Part shown: piece after piece, positions 25,773 through 34,567 of the stretch
How positions within the stretch are numbered: the first letter of the stretch is position 1
How the letters are laid out: every line of letters starts with the position of its first letter
From: Clostridium saudiense
Lineage (GTDB): Bacteria; Bacillota; Clostridia; Clostridiales; Clostridiaceae
NCBI RefSeq assembly: GCF_000577815.1
Contig: NZ_CBYM010000032.1
Coordinates: 1-40,324, forward strand
DNA length: 40,324 nt
Reading direction: 5' to 3'
The notes under the pieces: model-generated
What the model was told of the DNA's origin: nothing
Databases searched by the model: none
What the model saw: only the letters and a program-made list of their open reading frames with translations
Translations under genes and position numbers: made by a program

Positions 25773-27026
25773 TTACTTTTCTTTTCCTATAAACGTTACA
25801 GCTACACCTATAAGAGAAATTATTATAAATATGTAAAAGCTTCCAATGTATTGTGACTTAGAATAAACTCTTATTCCATCAATAATATTACCATTCCAAC
25901 CTAAATCTAAAATAAAACCAATAATTAAACTTATAATTGAACTTCCAATAAATTCTCCTGAATTTACAATACTTGATGCTAGTCCACTATTTTCTATGTT
26001 GCAATAATTATTTATATCAGTAAATGCTACTATATGAGCCATAGCAAAAAATCCCATAAAAAAGAATATTATACTTAATTCAAATAATGTAGGCATTCCC
26101 TTTCTTATAAATAATATATAAATCCAAAATACAGAGTTTAAAATTGCTGCTATTCTTGGATAAATAATTATATTCTTTTTAAAAATCATTGTTGCCTTAT
26201 CTACAAATAGCGAACCACAAACCAGTCCATATACTATAAATGCTACATAAAATGATGCTTTAGTTGTAGATACTCCATACACTGCAGTTAAATAATTTAT
26301 TCCCCACAGGCCTGTAATTGTTGTAGTACATCCAACTAAGGTAAATAATACAAAAAAATTTCTCCAAGTTGCTTTTAATTTTAATACTTCTCTAATTGAT
26401 TTAAATACATTAATCTTTATACTTTTAAGTTCTATTCCTTGTGGCTCAAAACCATATTCACGTGGAGAATTCTTAATATAAAACTTTATTATTATAGCTA
26501 TTAAAACACAAATGCTACCCATTAAAATCACAGCTAGTCTCCATCCCATAAAACTTACTAAAATAGCTAATGGAAATGTTGCAATTACTCCCCCTAAATT
26601 TCCTATGAAAGATAACTTTCCAGATGCCTTCGTAAAATCATCTTTTTTAAACCATATAGTTTGAGCCTTTAAAACTGAAATAAATATAACTGATGTTCCA
26701 AGTCCAACTAATAATCTTCCTCCATAAGCTATTGTTACATTAGTTGCAATCCCTAATAAAATTGATCCTATTCCCGTTACCAATGCTCCATAATAACTTA
26801 TTCTTTTATAACCTAAATAATCTAGTAATAACCCTGCAGGTATTTGCATAAATGCATATGTATAAAATGTAATTGAAGCAACATTTCCAAGTTCTGTTGC
26901 TGTTAATCCTAAATCTCTACTTAAATCTCCTGATATTACTCCAATAGCTCCTCTATGAAATAAAGACATCACAAATGAAATTGCCAATATACTCCATACT
27001 CTCCACTTATAAAAATTATAATTCAC
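25773..27026 (-). CDS. MFS transporter (NarK/GlpT-like group)
   Basis: This 417-residue protein has about 12 hydrophobic segments. The loop between helices 2 and 3 has the MFS motif GLLLDYLGYKRISYYG. The first helix, VWSILAISFVMSLFHRGAIGVISGDLSRDLGLTATELG, is typical of MFS anion/organic acid uptake proteins. A central hydrophilic loop (about 195-215) divides the two halves. The substrate cannot be predicted from sequence. The start is GTG at 27024-27026 with GGAGGTT at the right distance. The gene has its own promoter and two 17-bp direct repeats in its leader. Confidence 0.85.
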   Translation of the reverse strand: MNYNFYKWRVWSILAISFVMSLFHRGAIGVISGDLSRDLGLTATELGNVASITFYTYAFMQIPAGLLLDYLGYKRISYYGALVTGIGSILLGIATNVTIAYGGRLLVGLGTSVIFISVLKAQTIWFKKDDFTKASGKLSFIGNLGGVIATFPLAILVSFMGWRLAVILMGSICVLIAIIIKFYIKNSPREYGFEPQGIELKSIKINVFKSIREVLKLKATWRNFFVLFTLVGCTTTITGLWGINYLTAVYGVSTTKASFYVAFIVYGLVCGSLFVDKATMIFKKNIIIYPRIAAILNSVFWIYILFIRKGMPTLFELSIIFFFMGFFAMAHIVAFTDINNYCNIENSGLASSIVNSGEFIGSSIISLIIGFILDLGWNGNIIDGIRVYSKSQYIGSFYIFIIISLIGVAVTFIGKEK

Positions 27027-27046
27027 TTTTAACCTCCATATACTTC

Positions 27047-27080
27047 ACTAATTTATATACTTTACTAATTTATATACTTT
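27047..27080. repeat. Two tandem 17-bp direct repeats in the MFS leader
   Basis: ACTAATTTATATACTTT occurs twice, head to tail, at 27047-27063 and 27064-27080, with partial copies on both sides. The block starts at the predicted transcription start of the MFS gene and ends just before its GGAGG, so it may hold operator sites. Confidence 0.55.
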
Positions 27081-27084
27081 ACAA

Positions 27085-27113
27085 ATTTTATATTAATTTT
27101 ATTAACAAATCAA
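27085..27113 (-). promoter_or_regulatory. Promoter of the MFS gene
   Basis: On the minus strand TTGATT (27108-27113), 17 bases, TAAAAT (27085-27090). Confidence 0.6.
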
Positions 27114-27142
27114 TTTTTGTAAAAAAATTCCCTATTTTCCAT

Positions 27143-27155
27143 AACATAATGTTAC
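27143..27155. promoter_or_regulatory. 13-bp palindrome upstream of the HAD gene
   Basis: TAACATAATGTTA is a perfect palindrome around its central A, 43 bases before the HAD start codon and in the region expected for its promoter. It resembles a repressor site but is AT-rich and short. No regulator gene adjoins. Confidence 0.3.
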
Positions 27156-27198
27156 AATAAATATATTAATATTTTTTTTATTAAGGAGATTATTTAAT

Positions 27199-27927
27199 AT
27201 GTATTCAAATTATATTTTCGATTTATATGGAACATTAGTAGATATTAATACAGATGAATCTAGCAAAGAGTTTTGGTACAAGCTTTCGTTATTCTATTCA
27301 TTCAAAGGTGCTTTATATACGGCTGAAGAATTACAAACATCATATAATAATATGATAAAAACTAAATTACAAAGCTATACTAATACTAAATACCCTGACA
27401 CACCACTTGAGCCTATTTTCAGTGAGTTATATAAACTTAAAGGAATTAATCCTTCTAAAGATCTTGTTATAGATACTGCTCATTTATTTAGAACATTATC
27501 AATAAAATATATTAAATTATATGATGGTGTAATTGAGCTATTAGAACTGCTAAAATCTAAAGGTAAAAATATTTATTTACTTTCTAATGCACAAAGAGTT
27601 TTTACTTTTTCAGAAATGAAAATGCTCGGAATTGAAAAATATTTTGATGACATTTTATTTTCTGCAGATTATGAAATATGTAAACCAGATATAAATTTTT
27701 ACAATACATTAATAAAAAAGCATAACTTAGATATTAAAGATAGTATCATGATTGGAAATGATTATATTTGCGATATTGCTGGTGCAACTAATGCAGGACT
27801 TAATTCACTTTACCTACACTCTAATCTTTCACCTGAAATTAAAGGTCCTCTTACAAGCACCTATTCCATCATGAACATGGACATATCCAAAATATCCGAA
27901 TTTATCATTGATAGTACGAAAAAATAA
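27199..27927 (+). CDS. HAD-superfamily hydrolase (subfamily IA)
   Basis: This 242-residue protein has all four HAD motifs: FDLYGTLVD with nucleophile Asp8, LLSNAQRVF (Ser), the CKPDINFY lysine, and IGNDYICDIAGATNAGL with paired Asp. A helical cap lies between motif I and motif II. The second Asp of the usual DxDGT is Tyr here, as in haloacid dehalogenases and a group of HAD-IA proteins, so ordinary phosphatase activity is not certain. The substrate is unknown. AAGGAG lies 8 bases before the ATG. It is a single gene, ending in a strong bidirectional terminator. Confidence 0.85.
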   Translation: MYSNYIFDLYGTLVDINTDESSKEFWYKLSLFYSFKGALYTAEELQTSYNNMIKTKLQSYTNTKYPDTPLEPIFSELYKLKGINPSKDLVIDTAHLFRTLSIKYIKLYDGVIELLELLKSKGKNIYLLSNAQRVFTFSEMKMLGIEKYFDDILFSADYEICKPDINFYNTLIKKHNLDIKDSIMIGNDYICDIAGATNAGLNSLYLHSNLSPEIKGPLTSTYSIMNMDISKISEFIIDSTKK

Positions 27928-27981
27928 ATATTAACTTGCATAAATTATATTAGTTTTATAACAATATATCTGGAAATAAAG

Positions 27982-28027
27982 AAAAAATAAATAGAATATA
28001 TCCCAGGAATATTCTATTTATTTTTTT
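27982..28027. terminator. Bidirectional terminator HAD / UMF1
   Basis: Perfect 18-bp stem (27982-27999 and 28009-28026, 9-nt loop) with A-run and T-run ends. It serves the convergent HAD and UMF1 genes. Confidence 0.85.
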
Positions 28028-28053
28028 CCTATCATCATAAAGGCTCTTTACTT

Positions 28054-29334
28054 CTACATGCTTTCATTTGTAGTTATTACTTTATTACTTTCCTTAATAT
28101 CTGGTACCTTCATCATAACAATACCACCTATAATAAATAAAATTATCAAACTTATTATTCCATTATTTGTTTTACCTGTTAATTGCGTAACTATCGCTAC
28201 TAAGAATGGGCCTAATACTGCTGCAAATTTACCAAAAATACTATAAAACCCAAAATACTCTGCTGATTTCTCTTTTGGTACAAGCTTTGCAAAATATGAT
28301 CTTGATATAGCTTGTATACCTCCTTGAGCTGACCCAACAAGCATTGCTAATATCCAAAAATCTAATACAGTTTTGATGAAGTATCCATAGCAGCAAATAA
28401 GAGCATAAGTTATTATTCCTGCCATTATTAGCTTTTTACCACCAAACTTTTCTGATAATTTTCCATAAATAATTGTAAATGGGAATGCAACAAATTGTGT
28501 TAGTAATAGTATTATTAGCAAGGAAATCATTGATATTCCTAAATCTGTACCATATGATGTTGCCATACTGATTATAGTATGAACACCATCTATATAGAAA
28601 AAGTATGCAATTAAAAATAACAATACTGCTTTATCCTTTTTTATATTCTTTAAAGTACTTCCTAAATCTTTAAATGAATTTTTTATAATATGACTTTGTT
28701 TTTCCACATAATATTTTTGATTAACATTCTTAACTAATGGTATTGTAAACACACCCCACCATATTGCTGTTATTAAAAATGTAATTTTACACGCCAATGT
28801 TAAACTCATATTAATTAAACCACTTTGAGATAACAAAACTACAACTATACAAAGTATAAAAGGAATAGTACTTCCTATATAACCCATACCATATCCCATA
28901 GATGATACATAATCCATCCTATCTTCTGTTGTAACATCAACTAAAAAAGCATCATAAAATACATTTGCACCACAAAATCCCACTGTACTTATTGTATAAA
29001 TAACTAGTAAAGCAATTGGGTTATTTTCTGGTACAAAAACCAATAATACTGTTGCTATTAATCCAATGAAAAAAAATAAATTAAATAATTTCTTTTTATT
29101 TCCTTTATAATCAGCTATGTTACCCAATATTGGTGCAATCATCGCTACAATAAAGGTTGCTATTGATATAGTATAACCCCATAATGCTGTAGATGTTGCA
29201 GAACTCATACCACCTTGCTCTGCTACTAATTTAAAATAAATTGGTAATATTGTAGATGTAATTGTCATTGAATATGCCGAGTTTGCCCAGTCATATAAAA
29301 TCCAGCTTTTTTCCTCTTTGTTTACCTTACTCAT
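28054..29334 (-). CDS. UMF1-family MFS transporter (Atg22/YxiO-like)
   Basis: This 426-residue membrane protein has about 12 hydrophobic segments and the UMF1 hallmark N terminus KSWILYDWANSAYSMTITSTILPIYF. APILGNIADYKGNKKKLF follows in the loop after helix 2, and AISRSYFAKLVPKEKSAEYFGFY in the second half is another family motif. In yeast the relative Atg22 exports amino acids from the vacuole. The bacterial role is unclear. The gene follows the phosphodiesterase-like gene by 10 bp on the same strand with GGGGGAAGAG before ATG, so the two should be co-transcribed and may deal with the same compound. Confidence 0.88.
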   Translation of the reverse strand: MSKVNKEEKSWILYDWANSAYSMTITSTILPIYFKLVAEQGGMSSATSTALWGYTISIATFIVAMIAPILGNIADYKGNKKKLFNLFFFIGLIATVLLVFVPENNPIALLVIYTISTVGFCGANVFYDAFLVDVTTEDRMDYVSSMGYGMGYIGSTIPFILCIVVVLLSQSGLINMSLTLACKITFLITAIWWGVFTIPLVKNVNQKYYVEKQSHIIKNSFKDLGSTLKNIKKDKAVLLFLIAYFFYIDGVHTIISMATSYGTDLGISMISLLIILLLTQFVAFPFTIIYGKLSEKFGGKKLIMAGIITYALICCYGYFIKTVLDFWILAMLVGSAQGGIQAISRSYFAKLVPKEKSAEYFGFYSIFGKFAAVLGPFLVAIVTQLTGKTNNGIISLIILFIIGGIVMMKVPDIKESNKVITTNESM

Positions 29335-29344
29335 TCTCTTCCCC

Positions 29345-30646
29345 CTAAATATCTAATATTTTTTCTTCTGCCATACCATCTGCATCTTTTAAATCAATAC
29401 CCAAAATTTTAGCAATTGTTGGTCCATGATTTATTAGTTTTCCATTTTCTAATACTATTCCACTTTTTATTCCTTTACCTGAAGCAATAAAAAATGTTTT
29501 ATAATTATCTTTAGTAGGTAAATATCCATGTGCTGCCATTATTTTATGTTTTATCTTAAAAGACTTGTCCTGACTCAACTCTTCAATAGTTTTACCAAAT
29601 AAATCATCTATAAAATAATAACCTTCTCTAGCTTCAACCATAAAAATAGCATCTCTATCTGCACCTAAATTACTTATTGAATCATTACTATAAATTTCTT
29701 CTATAGGACTATCTTTTTGATTTTTTAAATTATTTAATATTTCTTTTAATTTATTTATAATATCTTTATCATTTTTATTATTTAAATAAATATAACTACT
29801 ACCATCACAACTTTTTGCTATAGCCTTATAACTTTTAACTTTATTATTTTTTACTTCTATAAGATTATTTTCCACTAATATTGAATTTAATCTAATTACA
29901 CTGCTAACATCTATTTGACTATGATCTCCTAGAGCAATTATTGTTGAATCGTTATATATTCCAGAAATTTTTAATACTTCAACTATTTCTCCTAATCTAT
30001 CATCATGTCGTTTCAATGCTTCAATGATTTGTTGACTTTTAACACCATACTTATGTTTTTGACTATCAACATCTACTAAATGAAGTAATAATAAATTAGG
30101 TTTTAATTCTCTAATTGTTTTCTTTGCAACTTCCATTGCAAAATTATCTAAATATGGTTGATCTATTCCGCTTCTTAAGTATCCAAATCTTTTATTCATA
30201 CTTAACTGATAAAATATACTTCCTGCTAAAGCTGACTTTACTGCTTGATTATCATATTTTTTAGTACAGCATATCTCTGGCATATTATAAGTTATTTTAC
30301 TTCTTGCAGTTACAGGCCATAAAATAGAACAAGTCTTCATCCCATTTTCCTCTGCTAAATCAAAAATCGTATCACCTTTGATATATTTTCTATACCAATA
30401 CCAATCCGGATTATAACTTTTAAAATCTAAGATAGTATTATTTATGACCCCATGATTTTTAGGATACTTACCAGTCACTATCGTTGCATGCGCTGGATAT
30501 GTTAAAGATGGATATATACTTTCCACATTTTTAATTAATGATCCCTCCTTTATTAATTTTGAGAAATTGGGCAGCTTACTTAAAAAATCCAAATCTTCTT
30601 TTGATACTGCATCAAAAGATATCACAATTACATGCTTCTTTTTCAT
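29345..30646 (-). CDS. Cytoplasmic ENPP-like phosphodiesterase / nucleotide pyrophosphatase
   Basis: This 433-residue protein is of the alkaline phosphatase superfamily (type I phosphodiesterase). Metal and nucleophile residues are visible: ISFDAVSK with Asp12, YPSLTYPAHATIVTGKYPKNHG with the nucleophile Thr49, HLVDVDSQKHKYG, ALGDHSQ, and AAHGYLPTK. The family hydrolyses phosphodiesters, nucleotide pyrophosphates or phosphonates. No signal peptide or membrane segment is seen, so it is probably cytoplasmic, which is less common in this family. It is followed by a UMF1 transporter in the same unit. Promoter at 30689-30717. AGGAGGG lies 5 bases before the ATG. Confidence 0.88.
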   Translation of the reverse strand: MKKKHVIVISFDAVSKEDLDFLSKLPNFSKLIKEGSLIKNVESIYPSLTYPAHATIVTGKYPKNHGVINNTILDFKSYNPDWYWYRKYIKGDTIFDLAEENGMKTCSILWPVTARSKITYNMPEICCTKKYDNQAVKSALAGSIFYQLSMNKRFGYLRSGIDQPYLDNFAMEVAKKTIRELKPNLLLLHLVDVDSQKHKYGVKSQQIIEALKRHDDRLGEIVEVLKISGIYNDSTIIALGDHSQIDVSSVIRLNSILVENNLIEVKNNKVKSYKAIAKSCDGSSYIYLNNKNDKDIINKLKEILNNLKNQKDSPIEEIYSNDSISNLGADRDAIFMVEAREGYYFIDDLFGKTIEELSQDKSFKIKHKIMAAHGYLPTKDNYKTFFIASGKGIKSGIVLENGKLINHGPTIAKILGIDLKDADGMAEEKILDI

Positions 30647-30688
30647 TATGCCCTCCTAATATAACTCTACTTCATTATTGTTATATTT

Positions 30689-30717
30689 ATTTTATTATAA
30701 AGTTAATTCTTTGTAAA
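30689..30717 (-). promoter_or_regulatory. Promoter of the ENPP-UMF1 unit
   Basis: On the minus strand TTTACA (30712-30717), 17 bases, TAAAAT (30689-30694). Confidence 0.5.
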
Positions 30718-30761
30718 TTTTTTCCTTTTTTGAATATTATTCTCACTTTTATTTTGTATAT

Positions 30762-30805
30762 AAAAAGCAATCCCTAAAACCAATAATTAATTGATTCTAG
30801 GGATT
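30762..30805 (-). terminator. Terminator of the two-component operon
   Basis: AATCCCTA (30769-30776) and TAGGGATT (30798-30805), extended inward by an imperfect CCAAT/ATTGA stem, are followed on the minus strand by GCTTTTTATA. The stem overlaps the last codons of the histidine kinase. Confidence 0.7.
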
Positions 30806-32214
30806 ATTAATTTAAAACTTATTATATTTTCTTCTATTGCATATTCTAATTTTAAATTATTATCTTCCGCTAGTTTATTACAGATATATAATCCTAAACC
30901 GGAGCTTGTTATTCCTTCCTTCTTCAGAACAATATCATTACTATGCTTAACAAATGGATCAAATAAATTATCTTTTATTTTTTCTGGTATCTCATAAATC
31001 TCATTAGATACTTCAGTGATACATTTATAATCATCTTCATAAACTTTTACTGTAATTTCTTTTCCTGCTGTATATTTAATAGCATTATCTATGAGATTTA
31101 CTATTATCGTATTAATATCCTCTTTATTAGAAACTATATTTATATTTTTAATATCGACATTTAATTTAATCTGAGCTTTTATTATTCTAATATTCATATC
31201 AGATATTTTACTATTGATAAGATTTCCTAAATCAAACTCTTCTTTAACTATACTTCGCTTTACTTCTCCTCTTGATATTTCAAGAATATTTTTTACAAGA
31301 GAATTTAATTTATTGCTTTCTTTAATGATTCTGTCTAATGCTCTATCTCTAAACGCTTCTTCTATTTCACATATATCATTATCTATTAATAATTGAGTAT
31401 ATCCACTTATTGCAGTTATTGGCGTCTTAAGTTCATGTGTTGCATTATTAAAAAACTCTCTACTTTTATTTTGCTCATTAATAATAACTTTCATTTGATC
31501 CTTTATTTCATTTTTCATAAAATTAAAGTTATTTGCTAGTACTGCCACTTCATCTTTAGTTTCAATTTTAATATCTTCTAACTCTTCTCCTTTACCAAAT
31601 CTTTCTATAGCTTCTGATAAATTATTTAATGGTTTAGTAAGATTACTAATCATTCCACCTATTACAATTATTAACATTATAAAAATTGCAAACTGCCCAA
31701 TAAATATAGTCATTAATATTTTTGTATTTTGATTATACTCTTGAAAGTAATTTCGCTGAACAATAATATTACCATAATAGTTTTCTTCTATGTATATGGG
31801 ATAATTAAATGTCGCAATATATGAATTTTTTTCCTTTGTTAACATAAGCAAAGATTTCTTATCTTCACTTTCTTCTAATATTAAATTTACTTTTTTCTCA
31901 CTTAACAAATTTCCTCTGCTCTTTAATATTTCATCTTTCTCTAACACTATCGCTACATAATTTCCAAACATATTGTACAATCCATCAACTACATTCTTAG
32001 CTCCTGATTCTACTTCTAAATTACTTTCACTATTATCAATTTGAAGCATAGCAAAATTTCTTGCTATAAACTTTATATTATTCATATTATCTTGTATGGT
32101 GCTTTCTAACTTATTATTAATTATAAAAAATATATACACACTAAGAAAAACATTTAATATCCCAACTATTACTATAGACCCTAATGTAACTTTTCCTCTA
32201 ATAGTATTAAACAT
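30787..32214 (-). CDS. Membrane sensor histidine kinase
   Basis: This 475-residue kinase has a first membrane segment at about 10-32, an extracytoplasmic sensor region to about 165, a second segment (FIGQFAIFIMLIIVIGGMI), a HAMP linker (LTKPLNNLSEAIERFGKGEEL), the phospho-acceptor box NATHELKTPITAISG with His260, and the ATPase lobe with NLIDNAIKYTA (N-box) and GLGLYICNKLA (G2). The N-terminal sensor region is not one I recognise. Its start is 6 bp after the response regulator stop. The upstream lipoprotein gene on the same strand is a good candidate for a sensing partner or target. Confidence 0.93.
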   Translation of the reverse strand: MFNTIRGKVTLGSIVIVGILNVFLSVYIFFIINNKLESTIQDNMNNIKFIARNFAMLQIDNSESNLEVESGAKNVVDGLYNMFGNYVAIVLEKDEILKSRGNLLSEKKVNLILEESEDKKSLLMLTKEKNSYIATFNYPIYIEENYYGNIIVQRNYFQEYNQNTKILMTIFIGQFAIFIMLIIVIGGMISNLTKPLNNLSEAIERFGKGEELEDIKIETKDEVAVLANNFNFMKNEIKDQMKVIINEQNKSREFFNNATHELKTPITAISGYTQLLIDNDICEIEEAFRDRALDRIIKESNKLNSLVKNILEISRGEVKRSIVKEEFDLGNLINSKISDMNIRIIKAQIKLNVDIKNINIVSNKEDINTIIVNLIDNAIKYTAGKEITVKVYEDDYKCITEVSNEIYEIPEKIKDNLFDPFVKHSNDIVLKKEGITSSGLGLYICNKLAEDNNLKLEYAIEENIISFKLIIPRIN

Positions 32215-32219
32215 TTCAT

Positions 32220-32903
32220 TTACCTCATAACATATCCAACACCAAATACAGTCTCTATTACAGTGCTATTTTTTTCCTCTCCAAGTTTTGCTCTAACTCT
32301 CCTAATATGAACATCAACAGTCCTTAAATCACCCTCATATTCCTCTCCCCAAACTCTATCTAATAAATCTTCTCTTGAAAATACTATATTTTTATTTCTA
32401 TACAAAAAGCTTAGCAAATCAAACTCTTTTTTCTTTAATTCAATTTCTATTCCATCTTTATAAACTTTTCTATCACTTAAACTTATAAATAAACCTTTAT
32501 CTAATATTTCCTGGGTAATATTAGACATAATATTACTATTTTTATTAACTCTTCTAAAAATACTTTTTATTCTTGCTGTTACTTCTCTTATTTCAAATGG
32601 TTTTGTTATATAATCATCTGCTCCTATTTCAATACCAAGAATCTTATCTATAACATCATTTCTTGCTGTTAACATTATTATAAAAGCTTTATCACAAATT
32701 TCTCTGCAAACCTGAAATCCATCTTTGTCTGGAAGCATAATATCCAAAAGAACTAAATCCGGTTTAAAAGTATGTACCATTTCAATAGCATCTTCTCCTT
32801 TATATACCCCTCTAACTTCATAACCTTCTTTTCTTAAGGCAAAGGTTAATATATCATTAATTGAAATTTCATCTTCTACAACCAATATTTTTTGATTTTC
32901 CAT
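32220..32903 (-). CDS. OmpR/PhoB-family response regulator
   Basis: This 227-residue regulator has a receiver domain (1-120) with acidic residues Glu10 and Asp11, phospho-acceptor Asp54 in LVLLDIMLPDKDG, and the Lys in DDYITKPFEIREV. A winged-helix DNA-binding domain follows (EFDLLSFLYRNKNIVFSREDLLDRVWG, RTVDVHIRRVRAKLGE, VFGVGYVM). It pairs with the histidine kinase immediately downstream. The lipoprotein gene lies 68 bp upstream on the same strand. AAGGGGA precedes the ATG. The target genes are unknown. Control of its own operon is plausible but not shown. Confidence 0.95.
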   Translation of the reverse strand: MENQKILVVEDEISINDILTFALRKEGYEVRGVYKGEDAIEMVHTFKPDLVLLDIMLPDKDGFQVCREICDKAFIIMLTARNDVIDKILGIEIGADDYITKPFEIREVTARIKSIFRRVNKNSNIMSNITQEILDKGLFISLSDRKVYKDGIEIELKKKEFDLLSFLYRNKNIVFSREDLLDRVWGEEYEGDLRTVDVHIRRVRAKLGEEKNSTVIETVFGVGYVMR

Positions 32904-32971
32904 CTTGTCCCCTTATTCTTATTAATACATTCTAAAGTTTTACATATTAAGAATTATATCACATATACTAC

Positions 32972-34288
32972 TTATTCTATATTTAATTTATAAATCTCAT
33001 ACTTAGATTCATATTCATTTCTATAATAATTAATCATTGTCTTTTCATCCTCATCCATAATCGCATAAAAACTACTCCCACTTTCTACTTCATACATATA
33101 TTCCACAATATTATTTTTTACCCTACATAAGTAACTTTTTCCTTCCATAGAATTGTAATCACTTCTATTTATAATTAAGTATTTATCTGAATTTAAATTT
33201 GAAATAAAATAACTTATATTATTTTTATCTTTTTCAAATACGTTAATTTCTTTACTATCTAAATTAAATAAAACATGTTCTATTTCTTCTGCATTAAAAT
33301 TGCCATACTCATCAATTTCATTTGGAATATATGTTTCTAAAATAATACTATTATCTAAAACTTTAGAATCCCAAACTCTAATCAATCTATTATCATAGTC
33401 AAATTTATAATATAGTTTTATATCATAAATATCATTATCAATATTTATTTCATATATTTCATTCTGAAAATAACCTCCAATTGCATAAAATTTATTATTC
33501 TTTTTACTATAAAATACATCTGCAATTACAGGAAATTCTAATGCACTTAATTCGCCTCCATAAATTATTGATTTCTTATTTTCTAAATCAAATAGAACCA
33601 TTAAACTTTGTACATTATCATATGAACTATAATCAATTTTATCGTAATACCATCCAGAGTTATCATTTCCAGTTTCTTCATCCTCTGAACCACCATTTGT
33701 AATTACTCTATAACCATAATTATTATTTTCTTCTATTACATTATAGCTACCTGAAGACATCATGCCTTGATTATCTTCATTCGTTAAAAATTCAATATTT
33801 ATATTTCCATTTTCATCTTTAACTGGAGTAGCCACTTTAATTTCTTCTTTCTTTGTAATATTTATTTCTGGCAATTTCATTCTTTCTCCAGTAGCATTGT
33901 CTACCATATAATAATTATCATCTTTTTTCCCACCCCAGCCGATAGCAACTCTATTTTTATAACTCATATCTATATATTCTTCATACCCTGATATTTTACT
34001 TACTTTTACTAAGCCTTCCTCCTCAGAATAATATGAATTATACATCTCTTCGTCAGTCCAATTATCTGATAATTTCACTATTACTCCATATATCTTATCT
34101 TCATAAATAAATCCAGGTTCAAAAGTGTACCCTTCTTCTAAGGGTATATTTAATTCTTCCTTTGTTATCTTTTGGGAATTTCTAATTTCATCCATTAATA
34201 CATTATCATTTACTACTATTGTCTTATCTTTTTCTGAACACCCAGTAAAAGTAAATATAATAGTTAAAAAAAATATATATTTTCTCAT
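32972..34288 (-). CDS. Secreted lipoprotein of unknown function
   Basis: This 438-residue protein starts with MRKYIFFLTIIFTFTGCSE, a lipoprotein signal with the lipobox Cys at residue 17, so it should be attached to the outer face of the membrane. The longer frame starts at a GTG that belongs to the AGAGGTG ribosome binding site, so the ATG at 34286-34288 is preferred. The mature part is acidic, rich in Tyr, Asn and Asp, with repeated beta-strand blocks such as KIYGVIVKLSDNW, KKNNKFYAIGGYF and DKYLIINRSDY. They suggest a beta-propeller. I do not recognise a family. It heads the operon with the two-component system, so sensing or signal presentation is a reasonable guess. Confidence 0.75.
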   Translation of the reverse strand: MRKYIFFLTIIFTFTGCSEKDKTIVVNDNVLMDEIRNSQKITKEELNIPLEEGYTFEPGFIYEDKIYGVIVKLSDNWTDEEMYNSYYSEEEGLVKVSKISGYEEYIDMSYKNRVAIGWGGKKDDNYYMVDNATGERMKLPEINITKKEEIKVATPVKDENGNINIEFLTNEDNQGMMSSGSYNVIEENNNYGYRVITNGGSEDEETGNDNSGWYYDKIDYSSYDNVQSLMVLFDLENKKSIIYGGELSALEFPVIADVFYSKKNNKFYAIGGYFQNEIYEINIDNDIYDIKLYYKFDYDNRLIRVWDSKVLDNSIILETYIPNEIDEYGNFNAEEIEHVLFNLDSKEINVFEKDKNNISYFISNLNSDKYLIINRSDYNSMEGKSYLCRVKNNIVEYMYEVESGSSFYAIMDEDEKTMINYYRNEYESKYEIYKLNIE

Positions 34289-34450
34289 ATTATTCACCTC
34301 TTTAAGAAATTTATATTAGATTATCGTTGTAACATTCCAAGCACTTCTAATGCTTTACTTTATACTTAAATTATAGTTCCTACTTTTTACATACTATAGT
34401 TTACTTATTGCTAAATTGTTACGTATCAAAAATATTTTATATTCAATATC

Positions 34451-34478
34451 AAAAAGAGCACTGTATTTACAGTGCTCT
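34451..34478 (-). terminator. Terminator of the hexapeptide-cvfB unit
   Basis: AGAGCACTGT (34455-34464) and ACAGTGCTCT (34469-34478) form a perfect stem with a 4-nt loop. On the minus strand it is followed by five T. It lies about 90 bp after the cvfB stop. Confidence 0.85.
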
Positions 34479-34567
34479 CCTTAAGAACGCAAACTTAAAT
34501 ATTTCAAATTTGCTTATAACTTTTATTACTTAAACTAAATGTACTACATATTACTTGAACCTTGTTA

